A DNA stretch of 64,000 bases, from assembly GCA_033060915.1 (NCBI GenBank), contig CM065378.1:29283501-29347500 (forward strand), given 5' to 3'. This stretch comes from Euryodendron excelsum. Its lineage: Eukaryota; Streptophyta; Magnoliopsida; Ericales; Pentaphylacaceae. The notes below the pieces were generated by a model. It ran no database searches. It was not told the DNA's origin and worked only from the letters and a program-made list of their open reading frames with translations. Of this stretch, positions 1 to 10,244 are shown in pieces (position 1 is the stretch's first letter; every line of letters starts with the position of its first letter). The translations under genes and the position numbers were made by a program.

Positions 1-4
1 CACG

Positions 5-1500
5 ATGCATGATCTTGAGCACGATCTTGCCCAGTCTGCTATGGAGGATGAATGTCAGATGATGGAAGTTACAAGTTCAAGTAAATATACCTAACAAAAG
101 AGTTCGTCATCTTACATGTCTGAAAACAGCCCCGCCTTTGCGTGATTTCAGGAAATTTGGTGTTGTGCGAGTTTTTGAAGCAAGGTGCACTGAAATGACA
201 AAGATGCCATCTTCAATTGGCAACTTAAAACATCTAAGGTATTTGAATCTTTCTGGCACTTGTATCAGCAAACTTCCTAACTCAATTTGCAGCCTGTGGA
301 ATTTGCAGACATTAATCCTAGATGAGTGCAGATGCCTTCAGAAATTGCCAAAGAATATGAAGTGCCTGAGAAGTCTCCGACATCTCTACCTGAGAGGTTG
401 TGGGCTAATTGAGATGCCCCCCAAAATTGGGTTGCTAACTTGCCTGAAGACATTAAGTTTATTTGTTGTGGGTAAGAGTAGAGGTTGCGACCTAGCTGAA
501 TTGCAATGCTTAAACCTTGCAGGAGTTCTGCGCATCGAGAACCTTGAGAGGATGAGAAATCCCATATATGCCAAAGATACATTTTTGGTGGGAATGCAAG
601 ATCTCTGCCGGTTGGAACTGTGTTGGAGACGTAATGCTGACTTCGAATCTCAAGAAAATGTTGAGCAACTACTTGAAGCCCTTAAACCTCATCCAAACCT
701 GAAGGCATTGCGCATATTAACGTATGGAGGCACCCAATTCCCACACTGGATGAGGGATTCAACTCTTCAAACCTTACTGTTCTTCAGTCGCTGACTCTTA
801 CAACTTTTACAAAGCTAAGAGCTGTTCCTGAAGACCTTGCAAGCCTCGTCGCATTGAAGTCAGTGGATATCTTCCATTGTCATGAACTCGAGTCTTTGCC
901 AGAGCAAGGGCTACGAGGCCTTCAATCTCTTCGAAATCTACGCATTTATAACGGCAGATGCTTTAGTTCATTGTCCGAGGGTTTGCGACATCTCACTGCC
1001 TTAGAGAAATTGGAGATTCGTGGCTGCCCAGAGATGGTGGCTCTGCCGGAGGGCATTAAACACCTCAATTCACTTCGGCACCTGATCATCGACGGTCAAC
1101 CCATATTCTTGAGGGGGAAACCTGCGGAGTTGGTGGCTATGCCGGAGGCCTTGCAGCATGTCCCTGCATTGCAATCTCTAGAAATCAGGAATTATCCAAA
1201 GCTGACATCATTGCCTGACTGGTTGGGAAACCTCAAGCTTCTTCAATCGTTGGTTATTTGGGACTGCCCGGAAATTGCATCACTTCCGGAGAGCATTCAA
1301 AGTCTCACGAAACTTCAAAAACTGAAAATTGGGAATGCGGTCCTGAACTGGAAAGGCGATGTGAGAAGGGAAAGGGGGAGGATTGGTATAAGATAGCACA
1401 CGTTCGAGAAGTCTTTGTGGACCCGCATCCGAATCGAAGGTATATTGATTCTTCTTTTTCTCAGTTGCATTTCTATCCCACGATTCTAATGTTTATATGA
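5..1500 (+). pseudogene. RGA-like CC-NB-ARC-LRR resistance gene, copy 1 (3' fragment, broken)
   Basis: The window opens inside a nucleotide-binding LRR immune-receptor gene. The MHD motif (MHDL) lies at 5-16 and its frame ends at a TAA at 92-94. The LRR frame runs on one register over from 93 (NKRVRHL) to 794. A third register covers about 779-1335 (LPEDLASLVALKS, then LESLPEQGL). The C-terminal signature ERRCEKGKGEDWYKIAH is in yet another frame, up to 1500. Compared with copy 2, LRRs equivalent to about 10940-11430 are missing at the 780 junction, so this is a deletion as well as frameshifts. Repeats of the form LxxLxxLxLxxC are clear. Known family role: cytoplasmic immune receptor. With at least three frame breaks this copy cannot make a full receptor. 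The 5' end lies outside the window. Confidence 0.88.
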
Positions 1501-3480
1501 TGATGCTTGATGCTTGTGAAGTCAATACCTTTATATGTATTTTGGATGATCCTAATTGCATACCTATTGTTCACTAAAATTCCTAACAGAGTCGTTCTGA
1601 ATCAACATGTGTTTCTCTATTCTTGAAGCAGTCTTTGCCTACTACATGTTTGAGTAATTCCTCAAAAATAGCTATTTCCTTGCCCAAAAATCTCATTTTC
1701 ACGTTTCATGCAATATTTCAGTACATTTACAAAGAAATAGAGGTTGGTTTACATCAAAGGCATAACAGGTAAAATAAACACCCCAAGGTGCAATCAACTT
1801 ATAATTAATTATGTACAAATAAACAATTTTTTCCCTACCAAATAATAAATGTATCCCAAACCCAACTTTTGAAACTTTTGGCCAACTCATCGTCCATTTT
1901 TCTGCAAAGTCTACATATTTCTGGATATTAGATGACAGAACTTGTGAGCATTAGATTTGTATATTTTCTCTGGTAAATAAAAGTTAATTGCGAATTCATC
2001 TCAATTTCAATGTTGAGACATTGGGCATAATCATGTATCAGGACTTGTTTGATGAATTAGCTAATATGACAATGATTTGTCACGAAATTGGTTACCCTTG
2101 AGCTGTTCTGTTGGGCCTTTGTGGAGTCTAGTTCTATTTGATCCGGTTTGAAGATCCCGACCCGATCTGAATAATGTTGCGTGGTTTTTAACGAAAAATT
2201 TTTTGAAGCTTAGTCCATGGAGTGGAGGCTTGGGCCGATAGGCCCAAGCTGGAGGATATATATAACGCAACTTTGTGATTAGGGTTTTGTGAGGTTGGCG
2301 TTTCTGTTGAGAGGAGAAAAACCTGTAGCCGCACTCTGTATTTTTTCCCTGATTATAGTGAAAATCCCTGCAACTCTGTGGACGTAGGCAAATTGCCGAA
2401 CCACGTTAAACGTTGTGTTATGCCTGTGATTGTTTTTCCTTGACGTGTGTTTTTCTCTATTTTTGTTTCTCACAGGTTAGGAATTACCGTTCAATTCCCT
2501 ACACTGTTCCACGTGATTCATAATTTGTACTTCAATTTCCATTGTCAAACACAATTATTGGTTAAAAATGTTATATATATATTCTTTTACCTCTGTTTTG
2601 TGTTTATTTTTTTTTTGGTTGATTATTGGTATTCACTTTTGAATTTTGATTCTTTGTTTCAATGAGAAGAAAGTTTGCACAAAATAGTCCAAATTTTCAC
2701 TTTCGAATGTATCAGAAGTTCTCGAATTGGAAGAGTTTATCAAGCGGTTTTTGTATTCAAAAAGATCCAAAAGTGTCCATAACTCGGCATTTTGCTGTAC
2801 GACCTAAATGTCTTCTTTGAAGTTCCTTGTCACTACTAAAATTGACTTTGCTTCTTTAGCTTTGATAGCTGTTGTCCTCTCATCTGTGTTTCATCAATGC
2901 ATAAATAATAAGTATTTTGTGAGGGTAATTGTTTTCAATTGGCGGTCATCAAGTCTAACCTTCGGCCAGTTCATATAGAAGCAGCACTGTTTTATGGAAC
3001 AAGTTATTTGGAGGAAATAAGTTGTCTTGAGAGCATAGTTGTAACAAGTTATGTGAAGAATATAAATCGTTTGCCATTTGAATATGAGCTATCTAACATG
3101 GTCCATTCTGGGGGAGAAAAATGGTTTTGCTTTAAAATGGCATTGAAGCATAAATGTCTAAAGATTACTTAATGTGCTCATAATGAATTTGTGGTTGGCA
3201 ATGACAGGGAATCTGCGGCTGCCTGATGGGTCTTTTCACATTGAGACCTCCTGCATCCTTGAATGTATGTTTTTTTTTTTTCTTTATTTATTTAGTTATT
3301 CAGGTTTGTGTTCTCTCTTTTATGTTTTTATTTTTATTTTTTTTATTAGAGATTATTGGACTCATTTTCTCTCTATACATATATAAACTATATATATTGT
3401 TTTTCAATATTAGGAGCTGCCCGGCTTTGGGTAACAACCAAATAATCTATATGCATTGTCAGTGGAAGGTTTTGGGTTGC
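1440..3480 (+). other. 3' flank of RGA copy 1 with conserved candidate 3'UTR introns
   Basis: Downstream of the LRR end, GAAG|GTATATTG at 1439/1440 looks like a splice donor. An acceptor ending ATGACAG precedes an exon at 3208-3264 (starts GGAATCTGCGGC), a donor GT follows at 3265, and a second acceptor ATTAG at 3411-3413 precedes GAGCTGCCCGG. The same sites occur at matching places after copy 2 and copy 3. This points to a spliced 3' untranslated region inherited by duplication. The intron holds a solo LTR (2109-2503). The open stretch 2939-3172 is weakly similar to one at 13200-13440. The splice assignment is inference. Confidence 0.5.
2109..2503 (+). mobile_element. Solo LTR (copia-type family)
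   Basis: A 395-bp sequence runs from TGTTGGGCC to CCCTACA, so it has TG...CA ends. CTGTT lies at 2103-2107 on the left (one extra base before the LTR) and at 2504-2508 on the right, consistent with a 5-bp target duplication. The same LTR occurs at 21814-22226 with a perfect duplication. No internal retrotransposon domain lies next to it, so it is a recombined solo LTR, sitting inside the putative 3'UTR intron of copy 1. Confidence 0.82.
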
Positions 3481-3592
3481 ATATGAGTCTGAGGTTGGCT
3501 AATACGAGGGGTTTATTAATTAGTTAAGCGGCTGAATTATAAGATTGCACAAGACCTTGATGATTAAGCGATAACATGGTCGTTATTTATTT

Positions 3593-4903
3593 GATAAATT
3601 ACACTAACCTCTGTTTGAGGTTTACAATAACAGATAGTATCTTTGTGATTTTAAAATGATACTGACCTCCCATGTCAGTGTCATGGACTAACTGCCATTA
3701 ACGGAAGTAATTCATTTACCTTTTTACCCTTTTATAAAATCAAATCTCCCTACAATTGAACATGCTTATGTCAGTAACCAAACAACCAAATAAGTTCCCA
3801 TCCTTACAACCAAACAATCCAAAGCTACCTCCACCTCTACCTCCGGTCACAACCTGCATCACCGCTCCATTTCCGATCACAACCCCTATCGCCCATTCCC
3901 TCTTGGCCATCATCTTCAGCCAACACCCCATTTCCCCTTTCCTTTCTAGCAAAATAATGTCTAAAATAGCTAAAATCTGTAATTATAGATACAACCCAAT
4001 TAATCTACTATTGTAACTACAACATTCTTACGTGTATATAAATATGTATATATGTATAGACGTAAGCGTAAACCCCTTTGTATTAGCTCCACTGGCAGTT
4101 CATAAAGGCATTGGAAATAATCACTTGTACAAATGATCTGTAAAAATATAATCAAATGTTGTAAGAATGAAAAATTTTACCTTTGAAAGATTCCCAGCCC
4201 ATCCAACATCAGACACACACACACACACACACAGTAAATGGAAATCGCCTCCATTATTCCTCTTCACATGAATTACACCTTTGATACAATTAAAAAAAAA
4301 AAAAAAAAAGGACCCAGCATCACACGCACGCACGACGATGGTTCAACAAATTTGTGTTTTTTTTTTAAAGAAATTTGTGATTCTTTTAAAATTTGACTTT
4401 TTAGAAATAATGTTTCCAAAATTAATGGTTGAGGAAATGGGCCGATGATGTTTGAAAGAATAGTTACTGCCTGTGGAATGGTGAGATTTGATAGAATTAG
4501 GATTTTAGAATGGAATTTGATATGCTTGGAATGAAGGAAATTTAAAATCAGGTTTGATTTGGTAGAATTTGAAAGGAAAAAAAAAAACTATCTTAAAATT
4601 CTTTGAAAATGGTTAGATTTCATGGGAATTGAAGCTTGAAAAAGTCTAATTACCCTTATTGTCTCATTTTTTTAGAAGTTTTTATTTGTTAATCTAATTT
4701 AAGAGCATCATTGTCTAGAAAATTATTTCCATTCTAATTCTTAATAAAACCAAACAGAAAAAAGAGAATCCTTAGAAATCCAATACGAAAGGGGGAATCT
4801 GCTAGGACAATCAAACCGGAGAAGAGGTCTTTGTCATTTTTAAAATCGAAAGAGAAATGTTTGTCATTGTCAAAAACCTCAAGAGAGGTTAGTGTAATTT
4901 ATC
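3593..4903. mobile_element. Non-autonomous TIR element with perfect 20-bp terminal inverted repeats
   Basis: GATAAATTACACTAACCTCT at 3593-3612 is the exact reverse complement of 4884-4903. The 1.3 kb between carries no transposase. It holds a C/T-rich stretch (3760-3960), an (AC)n run at 4211-4232 and an A-run near 4291-4308. The flanks GTTATTTAT and GTTATTTTT could be a 9-bp duplication with one mismatch, which would suggest a Mutator-like MITE, but their exact register is unclear. It was not recognised as a named family. Confidence 0.6.
4211..4232. repeat. (AC)n microsatellite
   Basis: An uninterrupted AC dinucleotide run inside the 3593-4903 element. Confidence 0.9.
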
Positions 4904-6065
4904 CTTGTTATTTTTATTTATTTATTTCTGCCCATCTTCATAAATTTTTCTTCTTCTTCTTTTGTGTGTGTGTTTATATGTGTGTGTTCCCTCTCCTACT
5001 CTCTCCCAAATCCCAACTTATGTGTAACATATTAGCAATGAGATTTTTGTTGAGATTTTTATGCTAGAACGAAAATGAATTTTCTAGTAAATTTGTCCTA
5101 AAACTTATGAAGTCTTCCTACATTTGGAATTCAGGTTGTAATTAACCTAACACTACATATATCTAAATCCAAACCTCATGCTAGATTTTGTCTACACAAA
5201 TATTTGCCTAGCTAATAGAATTTAGAAATCCAAGTTGAATTGAATTTTCCCTGAACTCATCCATAAACAAGAAAATTTCAAAGCTGCATAAGCCTTTTTT
5301 CTTTCCCACTCAAATGGCTTGGACTAGATAAAATCATGAACTCCATATGCATCACAGCCTGACCAGTGACCGCTCAACAATGACATTACAAATGCTGCTT
5401 TAACAGAGCTATGAGTACCAAAGCCATACAAGAATTGAAGAGCAGGGAGGGCACAAAACTGAAAACAGAAATAATCAACTCATCCACATTCTGCACTTTC
5501 CATATATTTTCACTGCACAATCTCCAAAGAGAATCAATTATTGAAAGTTGTTGGAATATAAACGTGGGGTCTTCAATTCTATTATTGAACTTTGCCTACC
5601 GCAACAGAGTCAATACTATTCTGTACTCACTGGCTCCTTACAACCTTTGCTTTCGATTCAATGGCTGTTTCGATTCAAAAGTCGGGGCGGGTCTGATATT
5701 TGAGTGTATATTCGACTATTAATGGACGGGTCTGTGATCATCAAATCTGATCCGTTAACTTCGGATCCAGATCGGATCAGAACCGGTCTAGCCCGGTCCC
5801 GACCAGAATCGGTCCATTGAGGCTAGATAAAGGTGCCCACGATGATATTTTCCAGTGATATCTACAAAACATGTTCTTAATACTGGGTTTGAGATTTCTG
5901 TTGTTTATCAAACGCTGATTGGACAAAGGAAGGAAATTTGTAAGTTTTACTAATGATCAGTATGATATGGCCAACACAGAGTGACCATGGTCCATGTCAC
6001 TAATATATATTGCTGCCTCGCTGTAAGCACCATATGCTAAAAAACACAAAGCTCCTCTCTCTTAT
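4904..6065. other. Intergenic stretch, partly duplicated RGA 3' flank
   Basis: No convincing gene. Around 5190-5410 the sequence resembles 62500-62700 (shared GAACAACAAAATTTCAAA-like and GCATCA.AGCCTG stretches), so it belongs to the duplicated downstream flank of the RGA genes. An open stretch at 5411-5722 has no recognisable domain and was not accepted as coding. The rest is AT-rich and unremarkable. Confidence 0.5.
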
Positions 6066-7960
6066 TGGGAATTTTGTCCCTCGCAAACACATTCTTTTAA
6101 AAATAGTAAAAACATGAATATCACAAAAAAAAAAAAAAACACAACACAAAGATTTACGTAAAAACTCTTAAAACAGGAGAAAAACTACTAACCCCAGAAA
6201 AAAATATATTATATAAAAACTTGTTTCAATCACATAATTTTTCCTCCTCACCCTGGCGACACCCACTAAGCTATCTCATTAACTAACCTTTAACTTTTAC
6301 CTTTTCAAGAAGAATTTTACTAAAATAAAAAGTTACTAGCTAAACTATTGACTGGTGCACTTAACCAAGGAGACTTAACCCTTCTTAAAAAACCTCGTCA
6401 CTTACCCCCCTTCCTACTCCTAACCGATATGAGATTGGGGAAAGGACCAAAACAAACCTAGCAATCTCCACCTTTGCAATTTTGGCTGATTCCACAGCCA
6501 CACTCCACCTTGATGAAGATCTCCATATCTTCTGCTATCATGCTCCACCATAAAAAGCACATATACTCAGAATAAACTAATTCCAAGCATCTCACGCCAT
6601 TGTCGAAAAACAAACTTGCTGAAAAATTATGGTGTAACTCTCACATTTGGCTTTTCTGGAAGTTCATCAGCCATAGACATGACTTTTCACCACACACCTT
6701 GCATCACCTCTAAACCAATACCTGTGTGCACACTTGTGGACCTACCCCTGGGGATTTCCTGTGAACATTCAACATCTGTTGCATCTGTCTGCCTGCACAC
6801 CTGTACATTTTAACCATGTACTTCTACACTTGTTGTAGCAACTCTTGCTCTATTTGTTCATCCTAATCTCCACCAGCTTGTACAGGTTGCCAATCCATCC
6901 AACCAAAATCGCGCCTTTCTGTTTGATGACTGGTCTTCCGCCATCAATTGACCCAGATGCTACCGATCAACCCTTGATCTTCGTCCGCTTCTGTCCAATT
7001 TGACCAAAAATAGTGTAATACTACACCCATCGGTGACTCCACAGTGCCTGCAAAACCTTAAAGACACCTTCCTCCATGAATTCTGAAATCGGCCAAACTT
7101 TCACCAACGGATCCTACCACTTTGGATCATTGCCCAAAGTAAAATGCAAACTGGTCCGTTACAAACCTGCTCCTTCACCTGCAATGATAATGGCTCCATC
7201 CCTGCAATAATAATGACCTTGTCGTCTTAAAGACTTCAACATGCAGTCCTCCATCAACCGATTTTTTTTCTCTCTCCTCTTTTCCTGTGTATCACCTTGA
7301 TGAATTTTACTGTATACATGAATAGTACCTACTAAGTAAGTTCTCTGGAAAGACTCAAATCTTTCCTAGACAGAACTTCAAGATTTTTAGGAAAGATTGA
7401 AGGGGTTACACTGGCTCCCCTTAAAACCCAATCTCCTAGACAAAACTTTCTTAGACTGTACGTATTTACACTACCACTCCAAAACTCTACCCACCAAAAG
7501 GAAACTATAATAATATCAAGAAAATCTTTTCTGATGTGAAAAATTAGTCAAAATTGCAACCACAGAGTATACTCAGAATTTCAAGAAAAAATTACAACCA
7601 CCAAAAAAAGGCTTTGATACCACTTGTTAAGAATTTTAGCCCTCCTAAACACACTCCTTTTGGAAAATAGTAAAGACAAGAATATCAAAATAAATAGAGA
7701 AAAATACAACACAAGAATTTACGTGAAAACTCTCAAAACAAGAGAAAAATTACCAGTTCCAGAGAAAAATATATTATATAAAAAATTGTTACACTCACAT
7801 AATTTTTTTTTCTTACCCTGCCGACACCTACTAAGCTATCTTACTAACTAACTTTTAACTTTCACTTTTTCAAGAGAAATTTTATTAAAATAAAAAATTA
7901 CTGATTAAGCTATTAATTGGTGCACTTAACTAAAAAAACTTAACACTAAACCTCCACCCC
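6066..7960 (-). mobile_element. Non-autonomous LTR retrotransposon (copia-type, no coding capacity)
   Basis: Two diverged direct repeats, about 6066-6465 and 7625-7960, share long stretches such as AAATATATTATATAAAAA and TGGTGCACTTAAC. Immediately left of the right repeat, GGCTTTGATACCACTTG (7611-7626) is the reverse complement of a tRNA-Met primer-binding site (TGGTATCAAAGCC). The element therefore reads on the minus strand and the right repeat is its 5' LTR. The internal 1.15 kb encodes no gag or pol, so it is a small passenger (TRIM/LARD-like). The right LTR loses its distal end where the 66-bp tandem repeats begin. Confidence 0.72.
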
Positions 7961-7971
7961 CCACAAAAAAA

Positions 7972-8195
7972 ACCTAAGCACAAATGGAATACCTTCCCCC
8001 CTGAGGAGAGTTGAACCGCCACAGGACCCCACCTACCTCCCACCCCTAAGGAGAAAAACGGGACCTAAGCAGGGCACAAGTGGAATACCTTCCCACCATA
8101 GGTCTAAGGAGAGTTGAACCGCCACAGGACCTAAGCAGGGCACAAGTGGAATACCTTCCCACCATAGGTCTAAGGAGAGTTGAACCCGACACGTA
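7972..8195. repeat. 66-bp tandem repeat upstream of RGA copy 2
   Basis: Two essentially identical 66-bp units, starting CCTAAGCAGGGCACAAG, occupy 8064-8129 and 8130-8195. A divergent relative (CCTAAGCACAAATGGAATACC) begins at 7972. The period is divisible by three, so the minus strand stays open across it, but there is no sign that it is a real protein. The array ends about 350 bp before the start codon of RGA copy 2 and could sit in its promoter. Confidence 0.85.
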
Positions 8196-8545
8196 CAACA
8201 AAGCCCAACAAAGCCGCCCAGCAGTTCTGAGATAGTCCAACTCCATTGGGTCAAGTCAAACACAAGCTTGAAAGTGAAGCGAACGTAGTTTTTTGGAACT
8301 TACATTAGAATGCATGGATCTGGCTAGTGCGCCGGTGAAATACAACTGCCCCTTTGTCCATCAGTAGGGACAGAAAAGAAAATTGGTTCTAGGCAGGTGA
8401 TGAGTCATTTTCCAAAGTCTTCTTTTATCGAATAGCAAATTTAGAGCCCCACACAATTATTATGAAAGACTTCATCACCGTCGGTCGTTCAGTTTGCAAG
8501 CATATGCAAATTTGAGCTTACCTTGAATCTAGATAACAAAGGACT
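8196..8545 (+). other. Putative promoter and 5' leader of RGA copy 2
   Basis: The 350 bp before the ATG hold no gene. I see no clear TATA box close to the start. The start at 8546 (ACTATGGCTG) is supported because the protein begins with a typical Rx-type N-terminus and there is no upstream in-frame alternative that makes sense. Promoter function is inferred from position only. Confidence 0.35.
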
Positions 8546-10201
8546 ATGGCTGTGTCATTTCTTCCGTTTGTGCTCCAAAATCTGAACTCCTTGATCCAAA
8601 GGGAGGTGGGATTGCTTTTGGGAGTTGACAAGGAGATGAAAAGGCTTTCAAGTAAGCTCTCTACAATCCAGGCAGTCCTTGAAGATGCAGAGCAAAAGCA
8701 ACTTCAAGACAAAACAATACAAAATTGGCTACGAAAGCTCAAAGATGCAGCCTATGAGGTAGATGACATCTTGGATGAGTGCGCAACTGAAGCTCTCCGA
8801 TGGGAATCTGAAGGCCAAAGTTCAGGTTCTCTAAAGAAAGTAAGCACTTCTTTGTTAACTTGTTATCCTTTTGAAAACATTCTATTTCGTCACAGTATTG
8901 GGAATAGGATGAAAGAGGTCATAGAGAACTTGGATGCAATTGCTGAAGAGCGAATAAAGTTTCATTTACATGTGGCTGCTGTGGAGAAGCGTGTTCAATT
9001 TACTAAAAGACGTGAAACCAGCTCTGCTTTAACTCAACCACAATTGTATGGAAGAAAAGAGGATAAAGAAAAAATTGTCAAAATGTTGGTTGAGGATGTT
9101 TGTGATCGCCAAGAAGTTTCCGTCTACCCTATAATTGGCATGGGGGGGCTCGGCAAGACAACGCTCGCCCAAATGATTTTCAACGATGAGAGGGTAAAAT
9201 GCTACTTTGAGCAAAAAATTTGGGTTTATGTTTCTGAGGATTTCAATGTGAAAAGAGTGATAAAAACAATTATAGAATCTATATCTGGGAGAACCTGTGA
9301 AGCCTCAGACCTAGATTCTCTGCAGAAAAAGCTTCGAGAGATGATAAATGGGAAAAGATATTTGCTTGTATTGGATGATGTGTGGGACGAAGATCAAGAG
9401 AAGTGGGAAACATTGAAGTATGTACTAGCATGTGGATCAAAAGGCGCTTCCATTATCGTCACTACTCGTGTTGAAAAGGTTGCATCAATTGTAAAAACTC
9501 TCCCACCGCATCACTTGTCATTTTTATCTGAAGATGATTGCTGGTTGTTGTTTAGGCAACGTGCATTTGGACATGAAAATGAAGAACACCCAAAACTTGT
9601 GGAGATTGGAAAGGATATAGTGAAGAAGTGTTGGGGTGTGCCTTTAGCTGCAAAGGCACTCGGAGGTCTCTTGCGCTTCAAAAGTGAGGAAAAGGAGTGG
9701 CTTTTCATTAAAGAAAGTGAAATTTGGAACTTATCGCAGAATGAAAGTTCAGTCTTGCCTGCTTTAAACCTAAGCTACTATAATCTTCCAATGGAATTGA
9801 GACATTGTTTTGGTTATTGTGCTGTTTTTCCAAAGGGTTTTAAAATTGAGAAGGAATATCTCATTCATCTTTGGATGGCTAATGGCTTTATTTCATCCAA
9901 CGGAAACTTGGAGGTAGAAGATGTTGGAAATGGGATATGGAATGAGTTATACTGGAGATCATTTTTCCAAGATGTGGACAAAGATCAATTCGGTATCATT
10001 ACTTTCAAAATGCATGATCTTATGCACGATCTTGCCCATTCTGTTATGGAAGATGAATGTCATACGATGGAGGCTGAAAGCTCAAGTAATACAACAAAGC
10101 AAAGCATTCGCCATGTTACGTTGGTTGCTTACGCTAAGCGGTCAAGTGTCTTTCCCAAAGCATTACACAAAGTTGAATCCTACGTTGGTTGCTTACGCTA
10201 A
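8546..10201 (+). CDS. CC-NB-ARC portion of RGA-like disease resistance protein, copy 2 (truncated by frameshift)
   Basis: 551 codons encode the N-terminal half of a non-TIR nucleotide-binding immune receptor. An Rx-type coiled coil spans about residues 1-150, with the EDVID-like YEVDDILDE at 70-78. NB-ARC begins near 168 ([11 protein letters not shown]). The P-loop GMGGLGKTT is at 198-206, kinase-2 LLVLDDVW at 273-280, [13 protein letters not shown] at 301-308, the GLPL-type GVPLA at 364-368, [14 protein letters not shown] at 421-429 and the MHD motif at 489-491. All nucleotide-binding motifs are intact. The frame stops at a TAA (10199-10201) seven codons into the second copy of a 64-bp duplication. 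As it stands the product is a CC-NB protein without LRRs. Removing one 64-bp unit brings the downstream LRR frame into register, for a predicted total of 1152 residues, a normal length for the family. Confidence 0.93.
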   Translation: MAVSFLPFVLQNLNSLIQREVGLLLGVDKEMKRLSSKLSTIQAVLEDAEQKQLQDKTIQNWLRKLKDAAYEVDDILDECATEALRWESEGQSSGSLKKVSTSLLTCYPFENILFRHSIGNRMKEVIENLDAIAEERIKFHLHVAAVEKRVQFTKRRETSSALTQPQLYGRKEDKEKIVKMLVEDVCDRQEVSVYPIIGMGGLGKTTLAQMIFNDERVKCYFEQKIWVYVSEDFNVKRVIKTIIESISGRTCEASDLDSLQKKLREMINGKRYLLVLDDVWDEDQEKWETLKYVLACGSKGASIIVTTRVEKVASIVKTLPPHHLSFLSEDDCWLLFRQRAFGHENEEHPKLVEIGKDIVKKCWGVPLAAKALGGLLRFKSEEKEWLFIKESEIWNLSQNESSVLPALNLSYYNLPMELRHCFGYCAVFPKGFKIEKEYLIHLWMANGFISSNGNLEVEDVGNGIWNELYWRSFFQDVDKDQFGIITFKMHDLMHDLAHSVMEDECHTMEAESSSNTTKQSIRHVTLVAYAKRSSVFPKALHKVESYVGCLR

Positions 10202-10244
10202 GCGGTCAGGTGTCTTTCCCAAAGCATTACACAAAGTTGAATCC
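10117..10244 (+). repeat. 64-bp tandem duplication breaking RGA copy 2
   Basis: Units 10117-10180 and 10181-10244 differ at one base (A at 10145, G at 10209). Since 64 is not a multiple of three, the duplication shifts the frame by one. The unit encodes [19 protein letters not shown] in the proper frame of each half. It is the only lesion I could find in this gene. It could be a recent germline mutation or a local assembly duplication. Confidence 0.95.

Noticed and set aside
8033..8263. Minus-strand open frame upstream of RGA copy 2
   Set aside because: It is only the 66-bp tandem repeat, whose length is a multiple of three.
9921..10181. An earlier start for the LRR frame of RGA copy 2
   Set aside because: This part overlaps the NB-ARC codons in the wrong register. 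Real LRR-frame homology begins in the second 64-bp unit.
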